From positions 8,804,992 through 8,868,991 of the forward strand of contig JAJEKV010000058.1 of assembly GCA_021234155.1 (NCBI GenBank): 64,000 nt of DNA. The letters are read 5' to 3'. The position numbers were made by a program, and so were the translations under genes. This document shows positions 1 through 9,097 of the stretch, one piece after another; position 1 is the stretch's first letter; each line of letters opens with the position of its first letter. The notes under the pieces are model-generated. The model was not told where the DNA came from. It searched no databases and saw only the letters and a list, made by a program, of their open reading frames with translations. The DNA comes from Isoetes taiwanensis (taxonomy: Eukaryota; Streptophyta; Lycopodiopsida; Isoetales; Isoetaceae).

Positions 1-16
1 ACTATTTACAAAATGT

Positions 17-1313
17 TCAAGGTCGTTCTCCCTTGATGCGACTAGCAAGATGCATATCTTGCCTCATAAGTGTTACTCGCTTCGCATGAACAGTGCAAGC
101 CGTCGAGTCCTCAAAATGTTGCACTATTTTCTGCTCCGCTGCTTCCTGTAGTGCCAGCAGCATTTCATCCGTGACCCTCATGTCAGTCTTGAAGTCCTGC
201 ATCACTTCTCTGACTAGACGGGCAAAGGGGGCACGGGGGATTAGGAGGCCGTAGCTGCGCTGAAAGTGTCTGATCTCTCTCAGTGCTCTTCTTTCGGTCT
301 CCTTCCTGCTGGGTTTCTTCTTAGCTGGTCTCTTAGGGGCCTTGGGCTTTGGGGGTGGCGGTCTTAGTGTCTGGCTCTTCGTTGGATGTCCGCTCTCGAT
401 GGTCCGTACTCTGTTCTCCTGATAGTAGGAGTTGTAAGCCTCCCACTCCTTCATGTATGCCTCGTGCTCCTTCATCTTTCGCTCATAGATTTTGACGGGG
501 TCCGTGACATAGGACTCTCGGGCAGGCCGGGGTTGCTTTTTCCTGTCCCACTTCGGATAAGGAGGGGGCTTCTGCACTTGGTCCTGTGGCTCCTGTTCGG
601 CCGCTACCTGCTCGGTTGTCACCTGCTCAGCTACCGGGGGTTTGGAAGAGCTTCCACCCTCGGTGTTGGGGATGTAGTCCTCATCAGAGGAGTCACCGGA
701 GGAGTTCGGTGGCTGGTCAGGGGGCCGTTCAGTAATCACAATCTTGGGGTTGGGCTTCTTTTTTTGTGGAACTTCCTTGAGTTTCCTTGGGCTCCCCACA
801 AATTTGCCTTTCTTCTGCTTGAGTTCCTCGGCCGCTTTCGCCTCCGCCTCTTCCCTCTTCCTCTTCCTGTTTTCCCTGCGACGCTGTTTTGTTTCATGCT
901 TTGCGATCCAGGCCGCGAGGTCTTCCTGTTCACTTGGCTCGAGCCTTGGCTCGCCCCGCTCTTGCTGCTCCTCCGCTTCTTTCTCGCGAATCCAGGCTTC
1001 GACTTGTTCGTCTATGGTCGGCTCTGGTGTCGGCAGTCTCTTCGCGAGCCTTGGTCCTTTGCTCTCGCTGTGCTCCCTCCTCTTCTTCCTCAACTATCTC
1101 CGTTCCTGCTTCTGAGTGCGCATCTTCTTCCCGGTCGGTCTGCTGGCCGATCTCCTCGTTCTGCTCATCTGCGATGCTCTCTTCGCTCGAAGATAGTCGA
1201 CCTCCCCTCGCGACGAGCCTCTCCCGAAGCATCTGCTGAATGAGATTGGCGTCGCTGGCGCTGGGGGTTTCGCCTGGACGGGCCTTCCTGGCAGTCTGCT
1301 TGGTCCGTGCCAT
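17..1313 (-). CDS. Histone H3-like protein with a long insert, first ORF of an LTR retrotransposon; frameshifted
   Basis: Read on the minus strand from ATG at 1313. The first ten residues ([10 protein letters not shown]) equal the start of a canonical H3 tail. An acidic stretch rich in Glu follows. The frame then shifts somewhere between 1093 and 930, where both frames are open, and the second frame runs to a stop at 17-19. It carries two AWI-containing charged segments, Lys/Pro-rich linkers, and in the last ~91 residues an H3 fold: [31 protein letters not shown] and RIKGERP are all visible in H3 order. Canonical H3 is about 135 residues; this would be about 435. Loop 1 is not lengthened, so it does not look like CENH3. 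A retroelement primer site and LTR lie directly upstream, placing it where gag is expected. Capture of H3 by the element is inference. The frameshift may be real decay, programmed, or a sequencing error. Confidence 0.7.
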
Positions 1314-1414
1314 GTTTGACAGTTCGACAATCGGATATCGGGCGCCAAAGATCGCCTTAGGGAGCTGGAGCAGGTTTCTAAGGCGGGAACGTACAAATGA
1401 GGGGGGTCTACATC

Positions 1415-1422
1415 TATTTATA
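1415..1422 (-). promoter_or_regulatory. TATA-box-like site upstream of the H3-like ORF
   Basis: The minus strand reads TATAAATA about 100 bases upstream of the H3-like ATG, inside the retroelement leader and outside its LTR. It could be an internal promoter. Without transcript data the match alone is weak. Confidence 0.35.
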
Positions 1423-1523
1423 GCTTGGGCAATTTTAGGTCAAAATTTAAGTTGCTTTATTTAACATGCCAAGGCATCTATTTACTTAAAACTTACACTT
1501 ATTTCAGACTTTTTCTAATTATT

Positions 1524-1592
1524 GGTCTCACAGGTAGCGCCCTGCTCAAAAACTAAATATTAGTTTTTAGACCAGGCGCTACGTGTGAGATC
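1524..1592. repeat. Leader hairpin 1
   Basis: An imperfect palindrome of about 69 bases with arms of about 30. The outer stem pairs TCTCACA with TGTGAGA, the middle pairs GTAGCGCC with GGCGCTAC, and the inner pairs AAAAACTAA with TTAGTTTTT around a 3-base loop. It lies between the primer site and the first ORF. Confidence 0.75.
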
Positions 1593-1715
1593 TTACACAT
1601 TTTTAAGAAATTTAAGTGATTTAAACATACTATTCTAACTAATTCTTACCTTGGAACTGGCCTTACTATATTACTTTTCTCAAATTCATCAAGTTTACTG
1701 TGTTCTTGGCTCGAT

Positions 1716-1782
1716 GTCTCACAGGTAGCACCCTGTTCAAAAACTAAAGTTCAGTTCTTTGACCAGGCGCGACGTGTGAGAC
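1716..1782. repeat. Leader hairpin 2, diverged copy of hairpin 1
   Basis: A second copy of the same foldback about 190 bases away. The outer stem GTCTCACA/TGTGAGAC is perfect and the AGGTAGC...CAGGCGC middle is kept with changes. Duplication in a retroelement leader suggests a packaging or dimerisation signal, a small-RNA precursor, or a small foldback transposon. Confidence 0.7.
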
Positions 1783-1974
1783 CATCTTGCCTGAGGGGGT
1801 TTTGGTTAATTCTTTTTAGTCTTATTATGTTCGAATTCACTTAACTGTTACTAGCTTGGCATAAACTACAAAAATGAGAAAAAAAATTTCCCACTTTTTG
1901 AGGTTCGAGGATCCTATCAAGTTAGTACTACTGGGAGCATGGTCAGTGCTTTGCTCTTGGTCTCCAAGAACATA

Positions 1975-1986
1975 GCTCTGATACCA
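1975..1986 (-). other. Primer binding site for initiator tRNA-Met
   Basis: The minus strand reads TGGTATCAGAGC, the usual plant LTR-retrotransposon site complementary to the 3' end of initiator tRNA-Met. It follows the LTR end after one base. It fixes the orientation: LTR to the right, internal region running left towards position 1. Confidence 0.85.
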
Positions 1987-1987
1987 T

Positions 1988-3494
1988 TGTGACGTCCCCT
2001 GCTCGTATACGATGCCCGCACCGTATACAAACAGGAGTTCATCCCCCGTACCAGCTCCACACCGATACAGGGCCCTCCACATATCACTGTGACCGTCTAG
2101 AGTCCACAGTGGGAAGAGTGAAGGGGTTATTTTACCCCGTCTCCCTCAGGGCCTACCTAGCTGCGGAAGCGTAAACATACATGTCAGTAACATAATATCA
2201 TATATCCACCTCGAAGGGTGGCACCTCAACATCTGCATAGACAAAGATCAGCACAATACAAAGGAAGTTCCTACCCAAGGCTCAGACTCCAGGGGATGAC
2301 TGACAAGCTTGGGTCTCCAGAGTTCATTGCAGACAGAATCATGACAATGGATTGGGCTGGCATAAGAACATGGCTTAGGATTGTCCACTCCATCCGCCCC
2401 TCCTGTGCACACTTTGCAGAGTAGGTTGGAAAGTGTTGGGACTGGTTGTAGAGCCCGGGTGCATAGCCAAAGGGGCTATTCCTGGGTTACATCTCCCCAG
2501 TCCCGATGGGGCAGGTAGGGATCGCTCCCTCCAGAGATCTACATGCTGGCCAAGGTGATTAGAGGGCCACTGCCCTTATTCGACTTAACCCACTGGAAGG
2601 TGAACACCACCCCACGGGTGTCGAGCCCATGCCTTACCCACACTCAGTGGCAAGCCATTAGACCTAGTCACTCTGGATCCCCCGGTAGGCCTTACACACC
2701 GAGAGGGATCGGTCAAGGGTCGAACACCGAACCTCATTCTAAGCGGCCTCGGCCCCTTCACCCACAACAGGGTGGGCTCCGTACCTACAGGCCGAAATCT
2801 AGTAATGCACTAAGAGGGACTAGCTAGGAGCATCATCTACTAAGCTTTAAGTCTCTACCCCCCCTTCCCAATACAATGAGTACACAGAATACATCCGTCC
2901 ATCATATGAACATAAGTAATAAGAACTAATCTAATACATAGAGTTAGGTTCTTTAGTTAGAGTCAATCTCAGGATCTGCTTGGCTACTAAGGGCGATTTA
3001 ATAGGCTAAATCTACTGGTTCGAAGGCTGGAATAAGGTTTAGGCTATTCAATCGACCAAATACCTGATCCCTGGTTCACTTCTCTTGATCCGAAGGCGTC
3101 CATGTCTCTGTTCTGCTTCGGGATGCGGTCGGAGGGATGATCGACAAGCCGGGCGCACGGGCGGATCGTGGGAGTTGGAATTGACTCCTCAGTAGCCTTG
3201 CTAATCGGAGCTCGGAAGGTCTGTGGGCGAAAAAGGGAATGTTAGGGTTTGGTGCCTTATGTAGGCTATCAGTTCGGTTTAGGGTTTCCATGACCCTTGG
3301 TCTACCTTTAATGGGTTAAAGGTCTAAAGGTGCGCGCATTGCTAAGTGTGCGCACCATTGCAAGTTGCCCCCTAGGGCGCCCTTGCTTGGTATTACCGCC
3401 GCCGCGCATTACCGCCGACCGATGGGCGGCGGTACGCTGGATTGGCAAGTGTACGGTATCGCCTTGAGACCGTATATCGTACTGGAACGTCACA
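1988..3494 (-). mobile_element. 5' LTR of the minus-strand LTR retrotransposon
   Basis: A 1,507-base segment begins TGTGACGT and ends ACGTCACA, giving an 8-bp terminal inverted repeat with the TG...CA ends expected of an LTR. One end adjoins the tRNA-Met primer site. The five bases outside the other end (CTGCC, 3495-3499) are the candidate target duplication; the partner would lie left of the window. No gene is supported inside; the short ORFs there are incidental. Superfamily cannot be assigned because pol is outside the window. Confidence 0.75.
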
Positions 3495-3715
3495 CTGCCC
3501 TTTCTTGGTGTTCTCTTCTTCTTCTCGTCTTCATCATCTCCCTCATCATCTTCCTGGCCTTTCAGAAGAACATATCTGCAGAGTTTCTCGAAGGTCTTCC
3601 ACTTATCGGAGGGGGCCCTGTTTCCTTTAGGACGCTGAGGACAACCCAATGCTTTCCACTGTTGTCGAGCGTGTATGATCTGGTCAGGATACGAGCTGCA
3701 TTCAGTAAATGTCAC
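3495..3715 (-). pseudogene. Unrecognised ORF fragment interrupted by the LTR
   Basis: On the minus strand an ORF from 3715 reads MTFTECSSYPDQ and runs through an acidic stretch (EDDEGDDEDE) followed by KKKRTPRK, then continues into the LTR, where it loses sense. It looks like the 5' part of a coding exon cut by the retrotransposon. I do not recognise the family. It lies beside sequence shared with the palindrome-rich region near 21.8 kb, so it may belong to the same transposon-like unit. Confidence 0.3.
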
Positions 3716-3783
3716 AATGTCAGAGCATGAAAGTATCTCCTAATACCCGAAGGAAAAAATAAATAGAAGGATGCAGGGGGTTT

Positions 3784-3946
3784 CTCGACTCGCACATTCA
3801 CAAATCTTTGCTTTCACGCCTCTTCGAACGATGCAACTTAGGATATAAACTAAGCGACATTGCCTGAAGAGGCGGGGAAAGAAAGATTGGGAAGGCTCGA
3901 TGCTTTCACTCTTCAACCATTAATCTCTAATGTTCTCTCTATTACC
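3784..3946. repeat. Left flank of the hAT-like insertion, paralogous to 21,800-21,975
   Basis: About 160 bases match 21,800-21,975 closely, including GATGCAACTTAGGATATAAA and AACCATTAATCTCTAATG. A half copy of the TCTCGACTCG palindrome lies at its left end. The second copy is not interrupted and serves as a paralogous empty site for the insertion that starts at 3947. Confidence 0.8.
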
Positions 3947-4055
3947 CAGGGATAGGTTCAATACGCTGTACGTTTTATACGGAATACGTATGAATTGTAT
4001 GATACGGCACATATTTGCCGTATAAAACATAAAAAATACGGCAAAAAAAAATTCC

Positions 4056-4172
4056 GGCGTCGGAAGATTTTTGCGTACGCGAAAACAACGTGAAAGCGTA
4101 CGCGAAACAGTGAAAGCGTACGCGAAAACAACGTGAAAGCGTACGCGAAACAGTGAAAACCGCGTACGCGAA
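4056..4172. repeat. Subterminal GTACGCGAAA repeats
   Basis: Five to six copies of a GTACGCGAAA core, alternating with AACAACGTGAAAGC and CAGTGAAAGC spacers, lie just inside the left terminal repeat. Related TACGCGAAAA and CGCGTCTGCG motifs occur inside the right end (about 21,440-21,545). Clustered subterminal motifs are where hAT transposases usually bind. Confidence 0.6.
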
Positions 4173-4359
4173 TGCAAGAAAAAAAGAAAAAAAAAAGAAA
4201 AAAATCTTTATATTCAAGTATGAAATGTACACTTCTAATCCTTTAAAGTAGATAAAATTAAAGATACCAAAGTACAAATGACAAAAAAGTCCTCAAAACT
4301 TGTCATATTTCCTCATGAAGAATTTCCTGATCTTTGACAGACTTCCTTATTGTTGAAAA

Positions 4360-4491
4360 AACAAAGTAGGGAGTATAAGATCCTGTTACCTGCATGTCAA
4401 CCAATCAATAGTTAGCCTGAGAAGGGTAAAATCAAAAGGACATGCAGGTGTCATAAGATCTTATAGGTTTAATGCCCTTCACCCTACTTGT
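4360..4491 (-). ncRNA. Structured element in intron 1, old copy
   Basis: Nested stems: ACCTGCATGTC (4388-4398) pairs perfectly with GACATGCAGGT (4439-4449), TAAGATC (4376-4382) with GATCTTA (4457-4463), and ACAAAGTAGGG with CCCTACTTGT further out. The loop keeps TTAGCCT and AGGGTAAA, which are also present in the younger copies. Pairing is kept although the bases differ between copies. Confidence 0.5.
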
Positions 4492-5723
4492 TTAGTACAA
4501 ACTTATCATTGGGTAAGGTCACATTCGTATTAAGACAGTAGAAACAATTAAACATTAGATCCTGCTGTCCTACATAAATAGCTAGACATTAAAACTCAAA
4601 TGAGAGGCCTGTGGTATAACTGTGAACAACAGCTAATCTAACTGCCAGCAAGTACTCATTGCATAACACCAAATAATTTTAAGGCAGAATACCTATAAGC
4701 ATATTCAATAATGTTTCGGTCTAAATCTCTTACTATGCAAATCTCAAAAACATAGTGCAGAGAGCAATGCATGTAAGTCAAATGCAGAGAAAGCAGATAA
4801 ACTTTACAACTCAATCTGCAATCCTCTTTCCCATCTGCAAATTAATGAATGCATGAAGATGAACAAGCTACACCAGCTAGGCCAGACTTATTACTAGGTC
4901 ATTTAAAACTCAGATGAGATGCCTATGTTATAACTGTAATCTACATCTTATCAAGCGACCAGCAAGGTTAAAAGGTCAACCATTAAATTCCTAAGGGATC
5001 TGATTGCTACACTTAAAGTTATCCAAGCACCCAGTCCCAAGTATGATGAAGCCAGCAAACATGCTTTGTGCTCATGATCCTAACAGAATATTATGCATTG
5101 AGTGACCCAAGCAATATGCCTTTTAGGACCTCTGTTCATGCTAACCCCATGGCCATGTAAATCTATTCCAACCCGGACATCAGCCAATAAATCATGGCAG
5201 TCATATTAGATTCCTAAGGTTTCAGAAATAATATCATACTAACACAAATCATAGATATTAAAATTAATATGCTTCTACACAAGCTTATTCCTGTCATAAT
5301 ACTGCAGATCTGCTCATTATTATGTCATTATAACTATTAAAACACAGGGATCCTATTCCTAAGTATGTAGCATACTGGGCCTAACATATCCCTTGTAGAT
5401 CTTATGTCTTAATTAAAGGAATCTCTATATGTAACCATCAGATCATAAATTAATCATAGAAACCTAGTGTTCATTAGATCCTTTCCCTGTATCTTCATTA
5501 AACTATGCCAGTAAATATCAAACACAATAATTACTGCAATTATACTAACAGCATGACGCCCATTATTAGGTGGGCAGAAAGAAATATGCATTTATACCCT
5601 ACATGGCCGGATCTAAGCCTGCTCTAGTAACCATATTATGTCTGATTTCAGCAATACTTTCGTCAAGAACTTGTAAAACAGGAGTTAAACTGCTGAAATA
5701 TACAATAAAACACATGCTAAAAC

Positions 5724-6020
5724 CTGAGTTGAAGGTCCGCTGCAGGCATTAACTCTTCCTTCATCAATTTGCTTCATATATCCAAGGACTTCATGCACTG
5801 GAGTTGCAGAATCACTGATAATTATTGGGGCAGGTACAATTGTTGAATCCTCTTGGTCATTCTTCCTGCTCTCATTAGCCATTGTATCAGTAGCCCTTTC
5901 AGATCCAGAAGTGGTAAGCTTCTTGTGGAAATCAAATAATTTCCTCTTACTGCTAGCACTTTTCTTCTCCTCAGCTAATCTCTTCCTTGTAGCCATATTG
6001 AGGTCTCCTTTCTTCCTCAT
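5724..6020 (-). pseudogene. Leader exon of the old RT element
   Basis: The minus-strand exon begins MRKKGDLNMATRKR, nearly the same as the younger MTRKKGDLNMATRKR, and ends STQ just before a CAG|GTTTTA splice donor in the same phase as the younger copies. About 99 codons are open. The N-terminus is strongly basic, which suggests nucleic-acid binding or a nuclear localisation signal. No known domain is recognised. It belongs to the same transcription unit as the RT in complete copies. Confidence 0.5.
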
Positions 6021-6614
6021 CACTGAATTCAGGCAAAATAGTAAGAACAATAACCTACGCACGGGGTCGCCAGCCCCCTAATGTCGCTCATGAGGTTTTA
6101 GATCTGTTTATATGCAATGGATGAAGTACTACCGACTGTTCTTAAATTTAAGAACACCAAACTCACTACTGCTCCAGTAACCGGGCTAATATTGGTTTCA
6201 AGTACCTTTCCAGCTGTGCATGGATCTTGACTTGGCCTGAGCCATCCTCAGGCCGTGAGTTCGACAGGACTCCTCAGCGTGGTACTTCTTGTTAAGTATT
6301 TGTTCCAATCTTAACCCTAAAACGAGCCAATAAACGAAATATCAAAAATTATGGTTAAGGGTCAATAATAGTCCCCAAGGTAAATTATTTTTATGTGTTT
6401 ATATGTACACCACATCATGACCAAGCCATAACCTAAATCACTTGGGTTGTGTACACAAACATCTAGGCAACAATCATCATTAATAATAAAAAAACCTCCC
6501 TCCATCCGTAGGTCAGGTGGGCCATAACTGAGCAAACAACCAGTGGTAATTAATGCCCTGTAGAAAATATGTAGCAACAAGGTGAGCTGGACCTTGTTGC
6601 CAGGCCCAACCCAC

Positions 6615-7545
6615 CTATATTGCCTCTGTTTTCCATAATGTCATCAGCATTGTTGTCATATCATTAACATTATATAATGTTCCTGGGAAGTCATCATTCT
6701 TCAAAACCCCAAAAACATTCCTTTCAATGTCTCTTTTTGCAAATCCATTATAGCAAAACGCCATCATTAATTCCAGAATGTCCCTAGCAGCATTTTTAGC
6801 ACTTGAGTGTGCATAAACATATGGAAGAACTTGGGATATTATCACCTTTGAGGCTTGCCCATATGGTCTACAGCTCCAGGCTTTAATATATTTGCAAGGT
6901 TCAAAAGGTAGATTTGTTCTTTTATCATATCTGATGATCTCAAACAATCCCCTATCCTGATCTGTGACTTTGATGGTAATATTCAAAAAATTGCATTCAT
7001 ATCCAATGGGTAGACCTGTACCAGTATTTACCTTATATTTTGTCTCATCCTTAATCCCGAGATGTTCAAGATTGTAGATTGTAAGATGTGCCTGTTTATC
7101 CAGAAATTCCTGTACGTGGCCACCATTTATGATATTCAAGTCGTCTATATATCTGGCAGCATGTTGAAATCTCTGTATTTCTTTTATCTTTCCATTGTGA
7201 GCAAGCTGAAGGATAAATCTTAGCTCATACCATGCAAGGTACAAGTTGCACCAAGCAGGGCTGCACGCAAACCCCATTGGTATGCCTTTAATTTGCTTCC
7301 ACACACCTTTACCCATCTGTAAATAACAATGCGAGACAAGCCAGTTGTTCATATCCTTAACTTGCACTCTTGTAACAGGTTCCCAGCTTATATTTTCCTT
7401 ATCTAAATGTGATCTTACCCATTTGACCACATATTTCCCCTTTTTGTATTTAAACAGCAGCTCAAATAGATGTTTATCATCCCGCATAAAGTCCCATACT
7501 AAATCTGTAATATCATCCATAATTTCAAGGATACCATCCTGCCTA
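6615..7545 (-). pseudogene. Reverse transcriptase C-terminal half, old copy
   Basis: An open stretch of about 301 codons with RT motif B (GIPMGFACSPAWCNLYL) and motif C (ARYIDDLN, the catalytic Asp pair), then an NFLNITI motif resembling the FLD signature after motif C in Penelope-like RTs. Motif A and the N-terminal part are lost; similarity stops near 7,560 at the inverted junction fragment. No endonuclease domain follows the RT. Family placement is inference from motif layout. Confidence 0.65.
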
Positions 7546-7559
7546 CAAAGTGTGCATGT

Positions 7560-7618
7560 AGATCTGAATGACTAGATCTAAGAACTACATCTCTAGCTTT
7601 TTAAATTATGAGGGCTTT
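7560..7618 (-). repeat. Inverted fragment of the array junction
   Basis: These 59 bases are the reverse complement of the unit junction at about 14,093-14,151 (and 20,210-20,268), spanning both the end of a body and the start of a long repeat. They face the first array copy across a SINE. Penelope-like elements often carry inverted fragments at their edges. Confidence 0.75.
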
Positions 7619-7635
7619 AGACAGTAACCAGTAAA

Positions 7636-7915
7636 CCAGCCACAGTAATCTGTAAATCAACTTTTTACTTTTTTACTGGTCTAGACTAGTCTTTTTACAA
7701 ACTAGCTAGTTTTTGTCCCACTGCCAACGAGCAGCCAAAGTGGAGGACATGTATAGGCTTTTAAGTTCTACCACGTCGGGGATCATCATCGTATACCCCT
7801 AGTAACCAACTTCCAAATATAAGTGACATTGGCAAGGTTTGAACCCATGACCAAATGAACACTTATTTTTGGCATTACTAGGCCTATACCAACTCACCAC
7901 ACAATTCCAATGATA
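7636..7915 (-). mobile_element. tRNA-derived SINE, degraded
   Basis: On the minus strand a B-box-like GGGTTCAAACC (7836-7846) and an A-box-like region TGGTATAGGCC (7881-7893) have tRNA-gene spacing. The segment fills the gap between the inverted junction fragment and the first array unit. No clear poly(A) tail or target duplication was identified. Confidence 0.45.
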
Positions 7916-8069
7916 GAAAAAGCTAGAGATGTAGTTCTTAGATCTAGTCATTCAGATCTAATGAACCTTTAACCAGACTATTTTCCTCAATGCTTATTAA
8001 GGTCCAAGGGTAATAAGATCAGTTCAAGACATTAAATAGCAAAAGGTAATTTGTAATATGCAATCAAAC

Positions 8070-8411
8070 CTGATGAACTTGCAGTTGTTTTCCCTTGTCT
8101 TGAGCAGATGCCTTTGCTTTTTTGTTGGGAGGAAAATTCTTGATGCTCTTCTCTCCATCATCCTGCTCCTCTAAAGAAACAGAATTCTGAACTATTTCTT
8201 GTGCCACACTTTCCTGATCTGTGCATTGCACAAATTCTTGCACAGATTTAACCACTGAGCCAGTACCTCTTACCAAATCCTTTTTAGCCTCAGGAGCAAT
8301 CACAGTCTTGTGATATTGGAAGAACTTGCTCTTGATTTTTGTAGAGCTGGCTTTTTCTTCCTCGATCCTCTTCCTTGTTGCCATGTTCAGATCTCCCTTT
8401 TTACGGGTCAT
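8070..8411 (-). CDS. Leader exon of the RT element, array copy 1
   Basis: ATG at 8411 (MTRKKGDLNMATRKR) opens 114 codons ending ...LQVHQ at a CAG|GTTTGA splice donor (8070). Without splicing the frame stops one codon later, which supports the donor. The N-terminus is basic; the rest is Glu/Gln/Ser-rich with a Lys-rich end (NKKAKA). The family is unknown. In this copy no body follows downstream, since the array ends at 7,917, so the exon has nothing of its own element to splice to. The identical exon of copy 3 leads into a body. Confidence 0.6.
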
Positions 8412-8495
8412 TTTTCCAAACCTATCTACTGCCCGAAACAGCAATTCCGGCAGCCAAGCATGCAACTGCACTTAAAGCTTTAAGCTGTTCTTCCA

Positions 8496-8503
8496 TATTT
8501 ATA
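8496..8503 (-). promoter_or_regulatory. TATA box of pseudo-LTR copy 1
   Basis: The minus strand reads TATAAATA 85 bases upstream of the leader ATG. The site is conserved at the same place in the other two pseudo-LTRs (14687-14694 and 20806-20813). Confidence 0.55.
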
Positions 8504-9097
8504 AGGGGAGAAGGAGTACCTATTACCAACAGTTCACAAGGAAGCAGTTCGGCCAGTCCCGCCCTGTGCGAACCATCGTTCACTCCTGTTCGGTAAGCCC
8601 TAAAGTAATTTTTTCCATTATCCATGGTCTGTTAGACATTAAACAATTTTCTTCCCTTGTCCTTAAAAAATGTCATGTGCAAATATCCTGCTCATTATCA
8701 ACATGTTGCATTCCATTATAATTTGTCAAAGCCTTATTTCTAAGCAACAAGAGTGTATAGATTACAAACTATACGCCTATGCTTATTTACCACCGGTTGC
8801 CAGTATAACTCACAGTAGATCTCCATTCATCATAACATTGGTATTCCATCGATTGGTACTTTGGAAGTTCCAGAAAAAGAGCATCCCTATAACCTTATCA
8901 TCATAAACAACCCTTAGAACCATTAATGTCATAGGTCTTAGGTATTTAATCTGCTACACAAAATAGACAAACTTAAGGAGCTAGCAATTTACTCCCAATT
9001 GGAATGCCATCCTTTACGTAAGAAACAACTTGTTAATAAAAAAACCCTGCCTCCTTCCGTAGGACAGGGGGCCTTGCAGCAGGATACTTCTTAAATT

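Larger units (their letters stand above)
4360..7560 (-). mobile_element. Old, diverged copy of the Penelope-like RT element
   Basis: Reading on the minus strand: an RT C-terminal half (7,545-6,615), a 3' hairpin with CCTCCCTCCATCC (about 6,515-6,485), a leader exon (6,020-5,724), and the intron structure (4,491-4,360). The order matches the younger array, with clear but diverged similarity. The central ORF is missing. The span between 4,500 and 5,700 has no coding signal and corresponds to intron plus decayed sequence. Confidence 0.6.
7917..9044 (-). repeat. Pseudo-LTR copy 1 (3'-most)
   Basis: About 1.13 kb shared with 14,110-15,235 and 20,227-21,350. It holds a TATA box, the leader exon and the start of intron 1. 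It is the downstream end of the array in the direction of transcription. Confidence 0.75.

Noticed and set aside
17-293. CENH3 (centromeric histone) interpretation of the H3 fold
   Set aside because: Loop 1 is not extended and the N-terminus begins like canonical H3, so centromeric identity is not supported.
386-1243. Plus-strand ORF of 285 codons
   Set aside because: It is the antisense of the H3-like gene; Leu/Phe-rich content comes from reading Glu/Lys codons backwards.
3308-3715. Single 135-codon gene across the LTR boundary
   Set aside because: The C-terminal third lies inside the LTR, so the continuous frame is an accident of insertion.
6232-6295. Hammerhead-ribozyme-like core on the minus strand (CTGAGGAGTCC...GAAC, then an 8-bp hairpin and GTC)
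   Set aside because: The CTGANGA and GTC words are there, but only GAAC follows instead of GAAA, stem II does not form, and stem I is badly interrupted. The younger pseudo-LTRs lack the motif.
8069-8090. CTGATGA word in the young pseudo-LTRs as a hammerhead core
   Set aside because: No GAAA and no enclosing stems nearby; it spans the leader-exon splice donor on the other strand.
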